From NCBI RefSeq assembly GCF_025145285.1, contig NZ_CP102251.1, positions 2,852,001 through 2,916,000 of the forward strand: a DNA stretch of 64,000 nucleotides, in the 5' to 3' direction. Source of the DNA: Alistipes onderdonkii (GTDB lineage Bacteria; Bacteroidota; Bacteroidia; Bacteroidales; Rikenellaceae). Made by a program: the position numbers and the translations under genes. The notes below the pieces were generated by a model, which did no database searches, was not told the origin of the DNA, and worked only from the letters and a program-made list of their open reading frames with translations. Below are positions 1 through 8,321 of this stretch, one piece after another. Within the stretch, counting starts at the first letter, position 1. Each line of letters starts with the position of its first letter.

Positions 1-9
1 TATTTATCG

Positions 10-900
10 TCAGTTAGCATCCCCATTGCCGCTTTCTACCTCGTTCCAGCCCGTGATGGTTGCGCCCGTTACCCCGGCCTCTACGGGCAAAAGCAGATTA
101 CCCGTGAGTTTAACCGGTTTGGTGCCGTTATTGAAGTCCCTTATGGCCTCGGTAAGGTCGCTCACTACCCGCTGCGTGTCACCGTTGTTGAAAGTGATGT
201 CCACCGTCAGCGTATGCGTTTCCGTCGGGACGATGCCGAGCAGTCGGAAAAAGATTGTGAACTTGTTGTCGTCCTGCCTGAAAGCGTTTGTTACTTGTGC
301 CGCTACACTCCGGTCGCCTGTTGCCATATCCGCTGCCGAAGCCACGCCGGAGAGCGTTGCCGTAGCCGACTGTACACGGCTGTAGTCGCCTTCCGTGGCG
401 GTCAGTTCGATGTCGAGCCTGCGCACGTATTGTCTCATCGGGGCGGTGACGTGCAGGGTGTCGTCCGCCACGACGCTGATGTCCTGGTGCGAGGCGAAGA
501 GGTAGCCGGGGTGCGGCTCTATTGCACCCGTCAGATCCACCGGATTCACCGTTGCCTTGTTTCCGTCGATACTAACCCCCTTCGGGGAGTTGTACACCGT
601 CAGACCGTAGCCACCGGGCGCGAGCAGCGCGTCGAACACGTTGGTCGCCGCGCTCACGTTCTGTTCCCTCCCGCCGATGCGCAGTGTGTATGCCTGCGGT
701 ATGTCCGCCTCGGTGCTCTTTCCGCTCCAGTCCGTGGTTACGACCACCGCCCCACGGTCGGGGTGCGGCGTGTCATAGAGGTCGTCCTTCACGCACGAGG
801 TCAGTATGGTCACCGCACCTATTAGATATAATAAGGCATAAGCCTTTCCGTATGCTCCCATATATTCCTTTATCTGTCGTATGATTGTCGTTGTATTCAT
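10..900 (-). CDS. FimB/Mfa2-like fimbrial lipoprotein (DUF5119 type)
   Basis: This 296-residue lipoprotein has a hydrophobic segment ending in a lipobox (ILTSC, Cys36), followed by VKDDLYDTPHPD, the sequence typical of FimB/Mfa2-like proteins that anchor or cap Bacteroidales fimbriae at the outer membrane. The rest is beta-rich with no catalytic motif. A second in-frame Met14 sits just before the signal segment, so the true start may be either. It is the third gene of a set transcribed leftward (AraC regulator, DUF3575 protein, this gene), and any fimbrillin genes that follow would lie outside the window. It is paralogous to the protein at 7414-8301: the 22 bp coding for LYDTPHP are identical in both. 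The family call is fairly sure; the role as fimbrial anchor is inferred from the family. Confidence 0.8.
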   Translation of the reverse strand: MNTTTIIRQIKEYMGAYGKAYALLYLIGAVTILTSCVKDDLYDTPHPDRGAVVVTTDWSGKSTEADIPQAYTLRIGGREQNVSAATNVFDALLAPGGYGLTVYNSPKGVSIDGNKATVNPVDLTGAIEPHPGYLFASHQDISVVADDTLHVTAPMRQYVRRLDIELTATEGDYSRVQSATATLSGVASAADMATGDRSVAAQVTNAFRQDDNKFTIFFRLLGIVPTETHTLTVDITFNNGDTQRVVSDLTEAIRDFNNGTKPVKLTGNLLLPVEAGVTGATITGWNEVESGNGDAN

Positions 901-915
901 TGTTCCTCCTTTCCG

Positions 916-1974
916 CTAAAAGATGTTCCACACCAGGGTGACACCCGCCGAGACGGGGCCCCACCAGTTCTTTGTTTCGCTGCCGCGCCTTACCCTCACG
1001 CCGTTGATGACCACATACTTGTCATAGTCGGCATGGATATAGCCCAACCCTAAGGAGAAGTCCATCGAGAGGGCATTGTTCAATTTCAGTTGGTAGCCTC
1101 CGGTGATGCCTCCACCCGTAAGGTCTCCCTGTTTACCTGTCGCGGAGAGCTTATAATTGAACTGCCCGGTCTTGAACATTACCCCAAGGTAGCCACGCTT
1201 CTCCTTACCTATATAATGGCGGAATTCGGGAGCCACTTCCCAAAGGGCGTATCTTCTGTCCTTTTCATTCCACGACCACGAAGTCCACGATCCGTTCACG
1301 GATATTCCCCATGACGGGTTGATGCGCCACTCGATGCCGAGGTCGGGCGTGAACGTCGCCCAACGCAGCAGGTTGGCACGCAGTGATAATCCCAAAGTTG
1401 TGGATGATGCCGGCAGTACGGATTCAGGCTGATTTTCCTGTCCGAAGGATGCCTTTGTCTCCTCTGCGTCTTGGATTGTTTCTGTAGCCTTGTCGTTTTC
1501 ACGGAGTGACTGTTCCTTTTCTTCCTCGTAACCGGGATGTGTATCCTCCACAATAGCCGGCACTTTCTCTTTCGGCAGTATGATACGCACCGTCACGAAG
1601 TCGCCATCCGAGGCATGGTTACGGGTGATGAAGTTGTTTTCACGCAGTCCTTTCCGGGTAATCAACTCTGATTTCACACGGTTGGAACGTATCTTCGCAA
1701 TGGCAAGGCTTGCCCGTTCCGACTTGCCGGAATTACAGTATCCGTCCACGTAAAGAGGCAGCCGTCCCTCCACTATGTCCGGTTTGTTACTTTCGATGCA
1801 CTCTAGAAGGCGCGTAAGTTCTTGACCATTACCGTTCCATGGCACATAGAACATGTCCTTCTGCGGCACGAAGCGGAAGGTGTAAACTGTGTCTGTTTTC
1901 TGCTGCGCAAAAGCCGGAAAAGCTGCCGATGCCAGCCACGAAAACAAAATGAAGAATAGGATTCTTTTGCTCAT
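916..1974 (-). CDS. DUF3575 outer-membrane barrel protein of fimbrial locus
   Basis: The 352-residue protein starts with a signal peptide ending near AFAQQ. An N-terminal domain of about 130 residues follows (TYTFRFVPQKDMFYVPWNG, then an OmpA-like stretch with KIRSNRVKSELI). After an acidic linker comes a C-terminal DUF3575-type beta-barrel domain (SLRANLLRWATFTPDLGIE to the terminal aromatic F352). Proteins of this type occur immediately upstream of FimB/Mfa2 genes in Bacteroidales fimbrial operons and probably sit in the outer membrane to help export or anchor the fibre; that function is inferred. The start is 15 nt beyond the end of its downstream partner. Its paralogue at 6303-7397 is alike over both domains but replaces the linker by a charged coiled coil. 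Confidence 0.8.
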   Translation of the reverse strand: MSKRILFFILFSWLASAAFPAFAQQKTDTVYTFRFVPQKDMFYVPWNGNGQELTRLLECIESNKPDIVEGRLPLYVDGYCNSGKSERASLAIAKIRSNRVKSELITRKGLRENNFITRNHASDGDFVTVRIILPKEKVPAIVEDTHPGYEEEKEQSLRENDKATETIQDAEETKASFGQENQPESVLPASSTTLGLSLRANLLRWATFTPDLGIEWRINPSWGISVNGSWTSWSWNEKDRRYALWEVAPEFRHYIGKEKRGYLGVMFKTGQFNYKLSATGKQGDLTGGGITGGYQLKLNNALSMDFSLGLGYIHADYDKYVVINGVRVRRGSETKNWWGPVSAGVTLVWNIF

Positions 1975-2114
1975 TTTTTATATGCTTTTTAAATTTCCAA
2001 TCCAGACTTGACATACAAAATAAGCGAAAAGATTTAAATTCAGCCCGATTCTTGCCTATAAAAAATGTCTCAATTGTCAGAATCGCACATCTTTGTGATT
2101 TAGAACGTTTTGGG

Positions 2115-2154
2115 TTTTGTCGTTCAGGCTATTTTTTGTCGCTTGGGCTATTTT
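2115..2154 (-). promoter_or_regulatory. Two direct repeats upstream of DUF3575 gene, probable AraC sites
   Basis: On the minus strand two 21-bp units (2134-2154 and 2115-2135) read AAAATAGCC-N3-GCGACAAAA and AAAATAGCC-N3-ACGACAAAA with a 19-bp period. They lie about 140 to 180 bp upstream of the DUF3575 start at 1974. The same GC-YCAA-ACGACAA type unit recurs three times upstream of the paralogous gene at 6303. Tandem half-sites two helical turns apart are the usual binding pattern of AraC activators, and an AraC gene adjoins each site. Binding is inferred. Confidence 0.6.
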
Positions 2155-2174
2155 CCCCATCCACACACACCGTA

Positions 2175-3302
2175 TTATTCTGCCTCTGTTTTCTTCCATT
2201 TAACAGGGGTACAGCCTGCATTTTCCTTGAACAGCCTTATAAAATGGCTTGGTGACAAAAAACCGGATTTCTCGGAGATGTCGGCTATCGTCAACCTCGG
2301 ATATCGCGCAAGCAGACGTTTCGCATATTCTATACGAAGTCCGGTAATCCAATCGCGGAACGACATGTCATACGTAGTTTTGATGTACCCGGACAGGTAG
2401 GTGCGGTTGGTATGAAGCACATCTGAAAGCTCCTTTATGGTAAGGCCGGGCCGGATATAACCGTCCGCATCGATCCAACCTTTGATTTTTTTCGCTATTT
2501 CGGCATGGAAAAAGGGGTATCCTGCCTCTGTGCCTGTTCCCGGTTTGTGTGTGTCACACAGGTCTTCCTCTTCAGAAGTCATGCCATCCTCCATCGCGTT
2601 TTCCACCTGTTCGTAAAACAGCAGATAGTTCAGATAGCAAAGGAAGAGATAAATGTAGAACGGTACCGATGACAGAATCCAGATATAGATGTATTCATCA
2701 GGCAGGAAAGTAAGCAGTCCGCATCCCACACCGAATATGATAGCCCAGTAGGTGAAAATGGAGAGCCATTTGATATAGGCACCGATATCGTCCGCACGGG
2801 TGTCATCGAAAATGCGGATGACCCTGTGATAGGCCCGGAGAAGCCTACGGGTCAGGAACAGCCCATAGATAACCAACCATGCGGCCAAGGCAAACATCGC
2901 CGTTGTCTGTAAACCACCTTTGGGTAACAACAGCAGAACGATGCCGGAAAGGATGGAAAACAGTATCCATAGACAGATATGTGTCCGTAACCTACGTTTG
3001 GTGATATAAAAGCGGTCAAGCAGAGTGGTGAGGGCCGAACTGAACAGCCAGTAGCACAAAAAATAGGTGGACAGGTTCATCAGGATGGCGGCATCGGTAT
3101 TCTTGAACCTGATTCCAAAAAAGAAATGTACCGAATAGTTGGCTGCAAGTAACAGTATGGCTACCCCCATAATTCGCCGGGAACGCAGATAATTATTGAA
3201 AATGGCTTTTCCCGGGGTTGAAGCCAGCAAAAAATAAAAGCCGAAGAACGACATCAACGGTAGCGCAATGCAAAGTGAATAACTGTATATAGATGGTTCC
3301 AT
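2175..3302 (-). CDS. Membrane-anchored AraC-family regulator of fimbrial locus
   Basis: The 375-residue protein has about seven hydrophobic segments over residues 1-235 (for example IALPLMSFFGFYFLLA and GVAILLLAANYSVHFFFG). A cytoplasmic linker and a C-terminal AraC-type double helix-turn-helix follow (about residues 280-372: TIKELSDVLHTNRTYLSGYIK and IADISEKSGFLSPSHFIRLFKENAGCTPVKWKK). Membrane-anchored AraC proteins of this shape sit beside fimbrial operons in Bacteroidales. It is transcribed in the same direction as the DUF3575 and FimB-like genes, with 200 bp carrying putative binding repeats between. It probably senses a membrane or envelope signal and activates that operon. The gene at 5319-6086 is its paralogue, lacking the first half. 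Family assignment is sure, target inferred. Confidence 0.85.
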   Translation of the reverse strand: MEPSIYSYSLCIALPLMSFFGFYFLLASTPGKAIFNNYLRSRRIMGVAILLLAANYSVHFFFGIRFKNTDAAILMNLSTYFLCYWLFSSALTTLLDRFYITKRRLRTHICLWILFSILSGIVLLLLPKGGLQTTAMFALAAWLVIYGLFLTRRLLRAYHRVIRIFDDTRADDIGAYIKWLSIFTYWAIIFGVGCGLLTFLPDEYIYIWILSSVPFYIYLFLCYLNYLLFYEQVENAMEDGMTSEEEDLCDTHKPGTGTEAGYPFFHAEIAKKIKGWIDADGYIRPGLTIKELSDVLHTNRTYLSGYIKTTYDMSFRDWITGLRIEYAKRLLARYPRLTIADISEKSGFLSPSHFIRLFKENAGCTPVKWKKTEAE

Positions 3303-3418
3303 TTTTTATGCCTAACTATTTTATTGCAAAATTAGCAAAAATACTGAAAATATGGCGGATTTGCCGTGACGATTTACTTTCAACACCCTATTTCCCTTGC
3401 CACTATGGCATATTGATG

Positions 3419-3459
3419 AAAAAAGGCAGGAAAAGGGATGATATATCCCTAATCCTGCC
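3419..3459 (-). terminator. Rho-independent terminator
   Basis: A hairpin with GGCAGGA (3425-3431) pairing TCCTGCC (3453-3459) and an inner AGGGAT/ATCCCT stem is followed on the minus strand by six T. It lies 20 bp after the stop of the ICE methylase/helicase fragment, so the 3' end of that mobile gene is preserved with its own terminator. Confidence 0.75.
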
Positions 3460-3479
3460 ACACATATCCGCACACTTGT

Positions 3480-4661
3480 TCACATTTTTATTCCTTTCGG
3501 TTTGCATACGAATCCCGCCCGTCCGATAACGATATGATCGGCAATGAAATTCCCAGACGGACTTCGGTCATTCGCCGGGCTGCGTATCTGCGGAGCATCT
3601 TCGGTTGGTTGTGACGGTACGTTCCGTACACCTTCCGTATCCGGCTTGACCTCCTGCCCGTCATTCTCCTTTTCGGCGACTTCGGGCACGGGCGGCGCAA
3701 GCTCCAACTGTATCTTGCGGTCGAGCGCGGCAAGTTCGGACTTCAACTGTTTCAGTTCATCTTCTTTTTTCCATACCTTGCCCGCTATTTTCTGCAACTG
3801 CGGAATATCCCTCTCCAATGCCTCGTTTTTCGCCTTGTACTGGTCAATGGTGGAGGGTATCTTCTCCAGTGCGTTCAGGAAGTTGCGTGCGGCGGCCACC
3901 GGGTCAGCCATCGCCAGATGCCCGTTGTTGTAGGTGTACTTGTAGTTCCCCTCCACCACGAAGCGGTTGTCGGTAAACTCCAGCCCCTCTTTGAGCATCC
4001 TCTCGCTGACCACCTTTATCGGGAAACCGTAAAGTTCTCCGACAGGATTGTACAGTCCGCCCGTCGTGGCGTTCTTGGCTATCTCCTGCAAACGCTTTCT
4101 GATAACCTTCTCATCCGAAGAAGAAACGCCGTCCTCCTTGACCGCATTCAGGCGGTTGCCCTCCTTGTCGGTCTTGACGACGGAAAGGAAACGGTTCCAG
4201 TCCTCCGTCATGGCATTGATGACCGCCGTGTTGTTGCGAAGTTCCCCCGTCTTGGCTTCCAATTTGAACTCCGAATCGCGCTTGCCCTTGCCCCACGACT
4301 TGCGTTCCCCTTCGAGCGATGCGATTTTCTTCTCCAATTTCGCCTTGTCGAGCAGGTCGGTGTTGCCGGAGAGCAACGCCATGTACTCCGAGAAGTTCAT
4401 GCCCGACTTCTCGTCCATAGCCCCCTCGTCGATGGTACGCGCTCCCAACGCGCCGGACTTCAACTGCGAGATGAACGTCTGCTTGCAGTGCAGCAGGTTG
4501 AACTTGTAGCTGTCAAGCGACTTCTCCACGGCATAGATGATGACGTCCACGTTGTTACCGGCAAAATGCTTGGCAATCTCGTTGCCCGCCCTGACTCCCC
4601 GTCCATCCTCCTTGTTTGCAGCTGACAACCGGCGATAACTGTAAAGAGCAACTCCTTCCAC
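3480..4661 (-). pseudogene. C-terminal fragment of conjugative-element helicase/methylase
   Basis: The open frame of 393 codons resembles the C-terminal tail of the very large (about 1,900 residue) SNF2-helicase/N6-adenine methylase proteins carried by Bacteroides conjugative elements. Recognisable stretches are RAGNEIAKHFAGNNVDVIIYAV, DEGAMDEKSGMNFSEYMALLSGNTDLLDKAKLEKKIASLE, and a long coiled-coil region. Similarity begins about residue 19 (near base 4610); upstream of that the residues look unrelated, and the helicase and methylase catalytic parts are missing altogether. It is therefore a 5'-truncated remnant of an integrated element, bounded on the left by its intact terminator. The family assignment comes from remembered similarity and is good but not checked by search. 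Confidence 0.7.
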
Positions 4662-4931
4662 GCTATTGGTTCAAGTGTGGAATTAAGGTAACAGGCTCTG
4701 ACAAAGCCCACAAGTATAAATAAGCAACAGCCCACGCCTGTTTGAGACGTAAGGATATCAGCTTATTCTCTACTTGTTTTGAATTGTCAGATTCGTTACC
4801 TGAGAATAAAGCCAAACACTTTCCCGTGTTATGTATGTCTGCATTGCCTGCAACAGGCAGTACAAGATAAAGATAACAAAAATATCGAAACATAATACTA
4901 ACTAAGTGTCCCCTTTTCGGGCTGTTGCATA

Positions 4932-5318
4932 TTATTTGTCCATATTGCGATGCAATGCTTTTTCATATATTTCCGCGACTCTGCGGCGTAATGAAGCGGG
5001 TTTTATAACGGTTAACGAAGTGCTTCTGGAGAGTAACTCTATCACGAAATCGTTTGTAATTCGAAGCCGGACGCTTATTCTGAATTCATTTTCCGTATCG
5101 GTAAGGATGGTTTGCGAATGATGCAGCGGAACCGATTTCAGGAAACGACCGTCGAGAGCACTGTATGAAAGGACTATATCCTCTACCGGAATGTCCTCCT
5201 GATTCCAAATGCCGAAACAGTCTTTGAACAGATTGGCGATGTCGATGGTTTCGTCTCTTTCAAAAGTATCTGCAAGTATCTGAAAGTTGGAAATACGCTC
5301 TACGCCGAATAGTTTTAG
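4932..5318 (-). pseudogene. C-terminal remnant of WYL-domain transcriptional regulator
   Basis: Minus-strand translation from 5318 to the TAA at 4932-4934 gives about 128 residues including FGVERISNFQILAD, FKDCFGIWNQE and IVLSYSALDGRFLKSVPLHHSQ, ending in RVAEIYEKALHRNMDK. This is the pattern of the C-terminal WYL/WCX region of Bacteroidales WYL regulators (VERI, then FGIW..., then the wHTH-like tail). No start codon or N-terminal helix-turn-helix precedes it. The frame meets a stop at 5319-5321, exactly where the truncated AraC gene begins on the other strand, so a recombination joint removed the first half of both genes. It is non-functional as it stands. Confidence 0.7.
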
Positions 5319-6086
5319 TTATTATTGCTGCTGCCGGGTGGCGCCGTGCAGAATGTTGCATTGCTGGCTTTGGCAGCATGGCTGGTGATTTACGGGCTTG
5401 TGCTGGCCCGCAGGGTCATTGTCGCATACCGCAGAGCCGTCAGGATTTTCGATGACACGCATGCAGATGATATAGGGGCATATATAGAATGGCTGTCCAC
5501 CTTTACCTATTGGACTGTTATCTTCGGTGTCGGATGCGGATTGCTGACATTCCTGCCTAACAAATATGTTTTTATTTGGATTTTGTCGTCAATACCGTTC
5601 TACAGCTATCTTTTCTACAGCTATCAGAACTACCTGCTGTTCTATGAACAGGTGGAAAATGCGTTTGAGCAGGATATACAATCTGAACAAGAACTTCTGA
5701 CAAATTCGGGAACTGAACCCGAAATGGTTTCAGAAGAGGAAGTTCCAGTGTCCTATACAGAAATTATAGAGAAGGTGGACAACTGGATAAAGACAGACGG
5801 CTATGTCCAGCAGGGACTTACCATAAAAGAACTGTCCGAAATACTTCATACGAACCGTACCTATCTTTCCGCTTATATCAAGACTACGTATAAAATGACA
5901 TTCCGCGAATGGATAACCGGTCTCCGGTTGGAGTATGCGAAAAACATACTGAAGGAGCATCCGGAAATCAATATACAGAAGCTGGCTGAGTCTTCCGGTT
6001 TTCTTTCCCGCAGTAACTTTATCAAATCATTTACCGAGAAGGAAGGATGTACGCCTGCCAAGTGGAAAAAAGCAAATCTGGAATAA
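5319..6086 (+). pseudogene. 5'-truncated membrane AraC regulator
   Basis: The frame encodes about 255 residues that match the last two thirds of the AraC protein at 2175-3302 (LALAAWLVIYGL, IFDDTHADDIGAYIEWLS, FGVGCGLLTFLP, then the complete C-terminal AraC helix-turn-helix, ending AESSGFLSRSNFIKSFTEKEGCTPAKWKK). About 125-155 N-terminal residues, with the first membrane spans, are missing. The frame is closed by TAG at 5316-5318 and the only possible starts are TTG/CTG codons in LLLLPGG. The DNA-binding domain is intact, so a short soluble or membrane-stub activator is conceivable if translation starts there, but loss of function is more likely. It lies upstream of the second DUF3575 operon with three putative binding repeats. 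Confidence 0.8.
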
Positions 6087-6135
6087 TTTGTGTGGTAAAA
6101 AGCCGATGAAAAAGGTCTCAGAAGCCCATTTTCAA

Positions 6136-6195
6136 AAAGTGCTAATTCGACAAAAAAGTGCTCAAACGACAATTTGAAAAGTGCTCAAACGACAA
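6136..6195 (+). promoter_or_regulatory. Three direct repeats upstream of second fimbrial operon
   Basis: Units AAAGTGCTAATTCGACAA (6136-6153), AAAGTGCTCAAACGACAA (6155-6172) and an identical copy (6178-6195) are spaced 19 and 23 bp. They end 45 bp before the -33 box of the operon promoter. The GC-YCAAACGACAA core is shared with the minus-strand repeats at 2115-2154, so both are probably sites for the adjoining AraC paralogues. Confidence 0.65.
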
Positions 6196-6240
6196 TTTTT
6201 ATAAAACGCTGTATTTCAACAGAAAAAGTTTTTGTAATAT

Positions 6241-6271
6241 TTTGGGCGCTGAATGGCATTTATTACCTTTG
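6241..6271 (+). promoter_or_regulatory. Bacteroidetes-type promoter of second fimbrial operon
   Basis: A -33 element TTTG (6241-6244) and a -7 element TACCTTTG (6264-6271) are separated by 19 bp, matching the TTTG-N19/20-TAnnTTTG consensus of Bacteroidetes primary sigma factor promoters. The predicted start near 6278 leaves a 25-nt leader before the ATG at 6303. Confidence 0.7.
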
Positions 6272-6302
6272 GAGAAGACAAAGATAATAAATTCAAGTTT
6301 AT

Positions 6303-7397
6303 ATGAGCAGAAAAATCACTTTTCTCACCCTGTTTCTGTGGCTGATGACGGTAACTTTTCCTGTCATTGCGCAGCAGAAAGCAGACACGACCTACACCTT
6401 CCGGTTCGTTCCGCAGAAGGACATGTTCTACGTGCCTTGGAATGGCAATGACACGGAACTTGCCCGTCTGTTGGAATGTATCGAAAACAACAAAACCACA
6501 ATTCTTGACGGCAAGCTGCCGCTATTGGTTGACGGCTACTGTAATTCACTGGGCAGTGAAGCCGAGAACCTTGCCACGGCGAAGATCCGTGCCAACCGTG
6601 TGAAATCCGAACTGATTATTCGTGCGGAAATAAAAGAGGAGAATTTCATTACCCGCAACCATGCGACTGAGGGTGATTTTGTCACCGTGCGCCTGACGGT
6701 ACCGGTAAAGGGAACTGCCGCGACGGATGCGGAAGCACGACGCAAGGCGGAAACCGAACGACTGGAAGCCGAGAAGCGTGCCGAACAGGAACGGCTTGCC
6801 GAAGAGCAGCGCAAGGCGGAAGAAGCCCGACTTGCCGCTGAAAAGGCAGAAGCCGAGAAAGCCGCTCAACAAAATACACTTGCCGACACGCCGTCGGAAA
6901 CCAAAATCACAACTGATTATCATCTCTCCCTGCGTGCCAACCTGCTGCGCTGGGCTACCCTAACACCAGATTTAGGACTTGAATGGCGCATCTGCCCGTC
7001 ATGGGGCATTGCCGTAAACGGCTCGTGGACTTCTTGGAGTTGGAATGATAAAGACCGCCGCTATGCACTCTGGGAAGTGGCTCCGGAAGTGCGTTACTAT
7101 ATGGGTGAGAAGAAAGCCTGGTATCTGGGCGCGCTGTTCAAGGCCGGACAGTTCAACTACAAGCTCTCCGAAACAGGCAAGCAGGGCGACCTGATGGGTG
7201 GCGGCATCACCGCCGGCTACCAGCTGCGGCTGAACAAGGCACTGGCTCTTGATTTCAACCTCGGTTTGGGCTACCTGAATGCCGATTTCGAAAAATATGA
7301 AGTCATCGACGGTGTACGTGTACGCCGCGGCAACGAGACAAAAGATTGGTGGGGCCCCATCAATGCCGGTGTGACATTGGTATGGAAGTTATTCTAA
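6303..7397 (+). CDS. DUF3575 outer-membrane barrel protein with charged coiled coil
   Basis: This 364-residue protein has a signal peptide ending near PVIAQQ. An N-terminal domain almost identical in pattern to that at 916-1974 follows (TYTFRFVPQKDMFYVPWNG, KIRANRVKSELI), then a Glu/Ala/Arg-rich heptad segment at about residues 140-198 (EARRKAETERLEAEKRAEQ and following), and a C-terminal DUF3575 barrel ending WGPINAGVTLVWKLF. The coiled coil replaces a shorter acidic linker in the paralogue and could span the periplasm or mediate oligomerisation. It is the first gene of the rightward fimbrial operon and lies 16 nt ahead of the FimB-like gene. Its role in fimbria assembly is inferred from neighbourhood. 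Confidence 0.8.
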   Translation: MSRKITFLTLFLWLMTVTFPVIAQQKADTTYTFRFVPQKDMFYVPWNGNDTELARLLECIENNKTTILDGKLPLLVDGYCNSLGSEAENLATAKIRANRVKSELIIRAEIKEENFITRNHATEGDFVTVRLTVPVKGTAATDAEARRKAETERLEAEKRAEQERLAEEQRKAEEARLAAEKAEAEKAAQQNTLADTPSETKITTDYHLSLRANLLRWATLTPDLGLEWRICPSWGIAVNGSWTSWSWNDKDRRYALWEVAPEVRYYMGEKKAWYLGALFKAGQFNYKLSETGKQGDLMGGGITAGYQLRLNKALALDFNLGLGYLNADFEKYEVIDGVRVRRGNETKDWWGPINAGVTLVWKLF

Positions 7398-7413
7398 CAC
7401 GGAGGAATAGAAT

Positions 7414-8301
7414 ATGAAAGCAAGACAATATATAAATATGATGGGAATGGCAGCCGCCGTGCTGCTCTCTTCCTGCGTGAAGGACACGCTCTATGACACG
7501 CCGCACCCCGACTACGGGAAGATTGCGGTGACAGCCGACTGGTCGGCCCGCGGTGAAGGTATCGACATCCCTGCCACATGGACGGTCACCATGGGCGACT
7601 ATACGGGTACGGAGACTTCCGCCACCCATGCCCCCGACCATCTGTTTGCTCCGGGCAGCTACACCCTTGCGGTGTGGAACCCGGCTGAAGGAATCACGGT
7701 AAATGGTACCACCGCCACCATTGCCGCAGCCACGGGAAACCGGGCAGGCACGGATGCCTTTGTGAACAATGCCCCTGGATGGTTCTTCACCTATACGAAA
7801 CAGGTGACCATCGAGAAAGACAAGGACTATCCGCTGACCGCCGCAATGAAGCAGCAGGTACGCGAACTGACGCTTGTCGTCGAACCTACGGGTGATGCCG
7901 CTGGACGCATCACGGAGATTGTTGCCCATCTGACGGGTGCAGCCGGAACACTCGACTTCGCTACCGATACCTACGGAGCCGCTTCAAACGTCGTGCTGCC
8001 CTTCACCAAGATAACCGAAGGTGACGATGCCGGCAAGTGGAAAGCCACGGTGCGGTTGCTGGGTGTGACTGGTACGGAACAACTGCTGACGGCTGAAATC
8101 CGCTATGCCGACGGCAACCCGACCCCCACCACGCTAAAAAGCGACCTCACAGAAGCTCTCAAGGAGTTCAACACCAGAAAGGGCGCATCGCTGACCCTCG
8201 GCGGAACGCTGGTTGAGACTCCCGAAGGCATGGAAGTGGACGGAGCCGAAATCAACGGCTGGGAAGAAGTGAAAGGTGATGATGTAAATGCCGATTTGTA
8301 A
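7414..8301 (+). CDS. FimB/Mfa2-like fimbrial lipoprotein (DUF5119 type)
   Basis: The 295-residue lipoprotein has lipobox LLSSC (Cys23) directly followed by VKDTLYDTPHPDYG, the hallmark of FimB/Mfa2-like anchor proteins. The remainder is beta-sandwich-like and ends INGWEEVKGDDVNADL, as is common for proteins of this family. Paralogue of 10-900. It comes second in the operon after the DUF3575 gene and 20 nt before the first fimbrillin gene. Presumably it terminates or anchors the fibre made by the downstream fimbrillins; no direct evidence for that is in the sequence beyond family and order. Confidence 0.82.
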   Translation: MKARQYINMMGMAAAVLLSSCVKDTLYDTPHPDYGKIAVTADWSARGEGIDIPATWTVTMGDYTGTETSATHAPDHLFAPGSYTLAVWNPAEGITVNGTTATIAAATGNRAGTDAFVNNAPGWFFTYTKQVTIEKDKDYPLTAAMKQQVRELTLVVEPTGDAAGRITEIVAHLTGAAGTLDFATDTYGAASNVVLPFTKITEGDDAGKWKATVRLLGVTGTEQLLTAEIRYADGNPTPTTLKSDLTEALKEFNTRKGASLTLGGTLVETPEGMEVDGAEINGWEEVKGDDVNADL

Positions 8302-8321
8302 CTAATAAAATTATAGATATA

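Noticed and set aside
4663..4893. 76-codon minus-strand frame between the two gene fragments
   Set aside because: It resembles nothing I know, has no convincing ribosome site and fills a 270-bp gap of AT-richer debris. I see no supported feature in 4662-4931.
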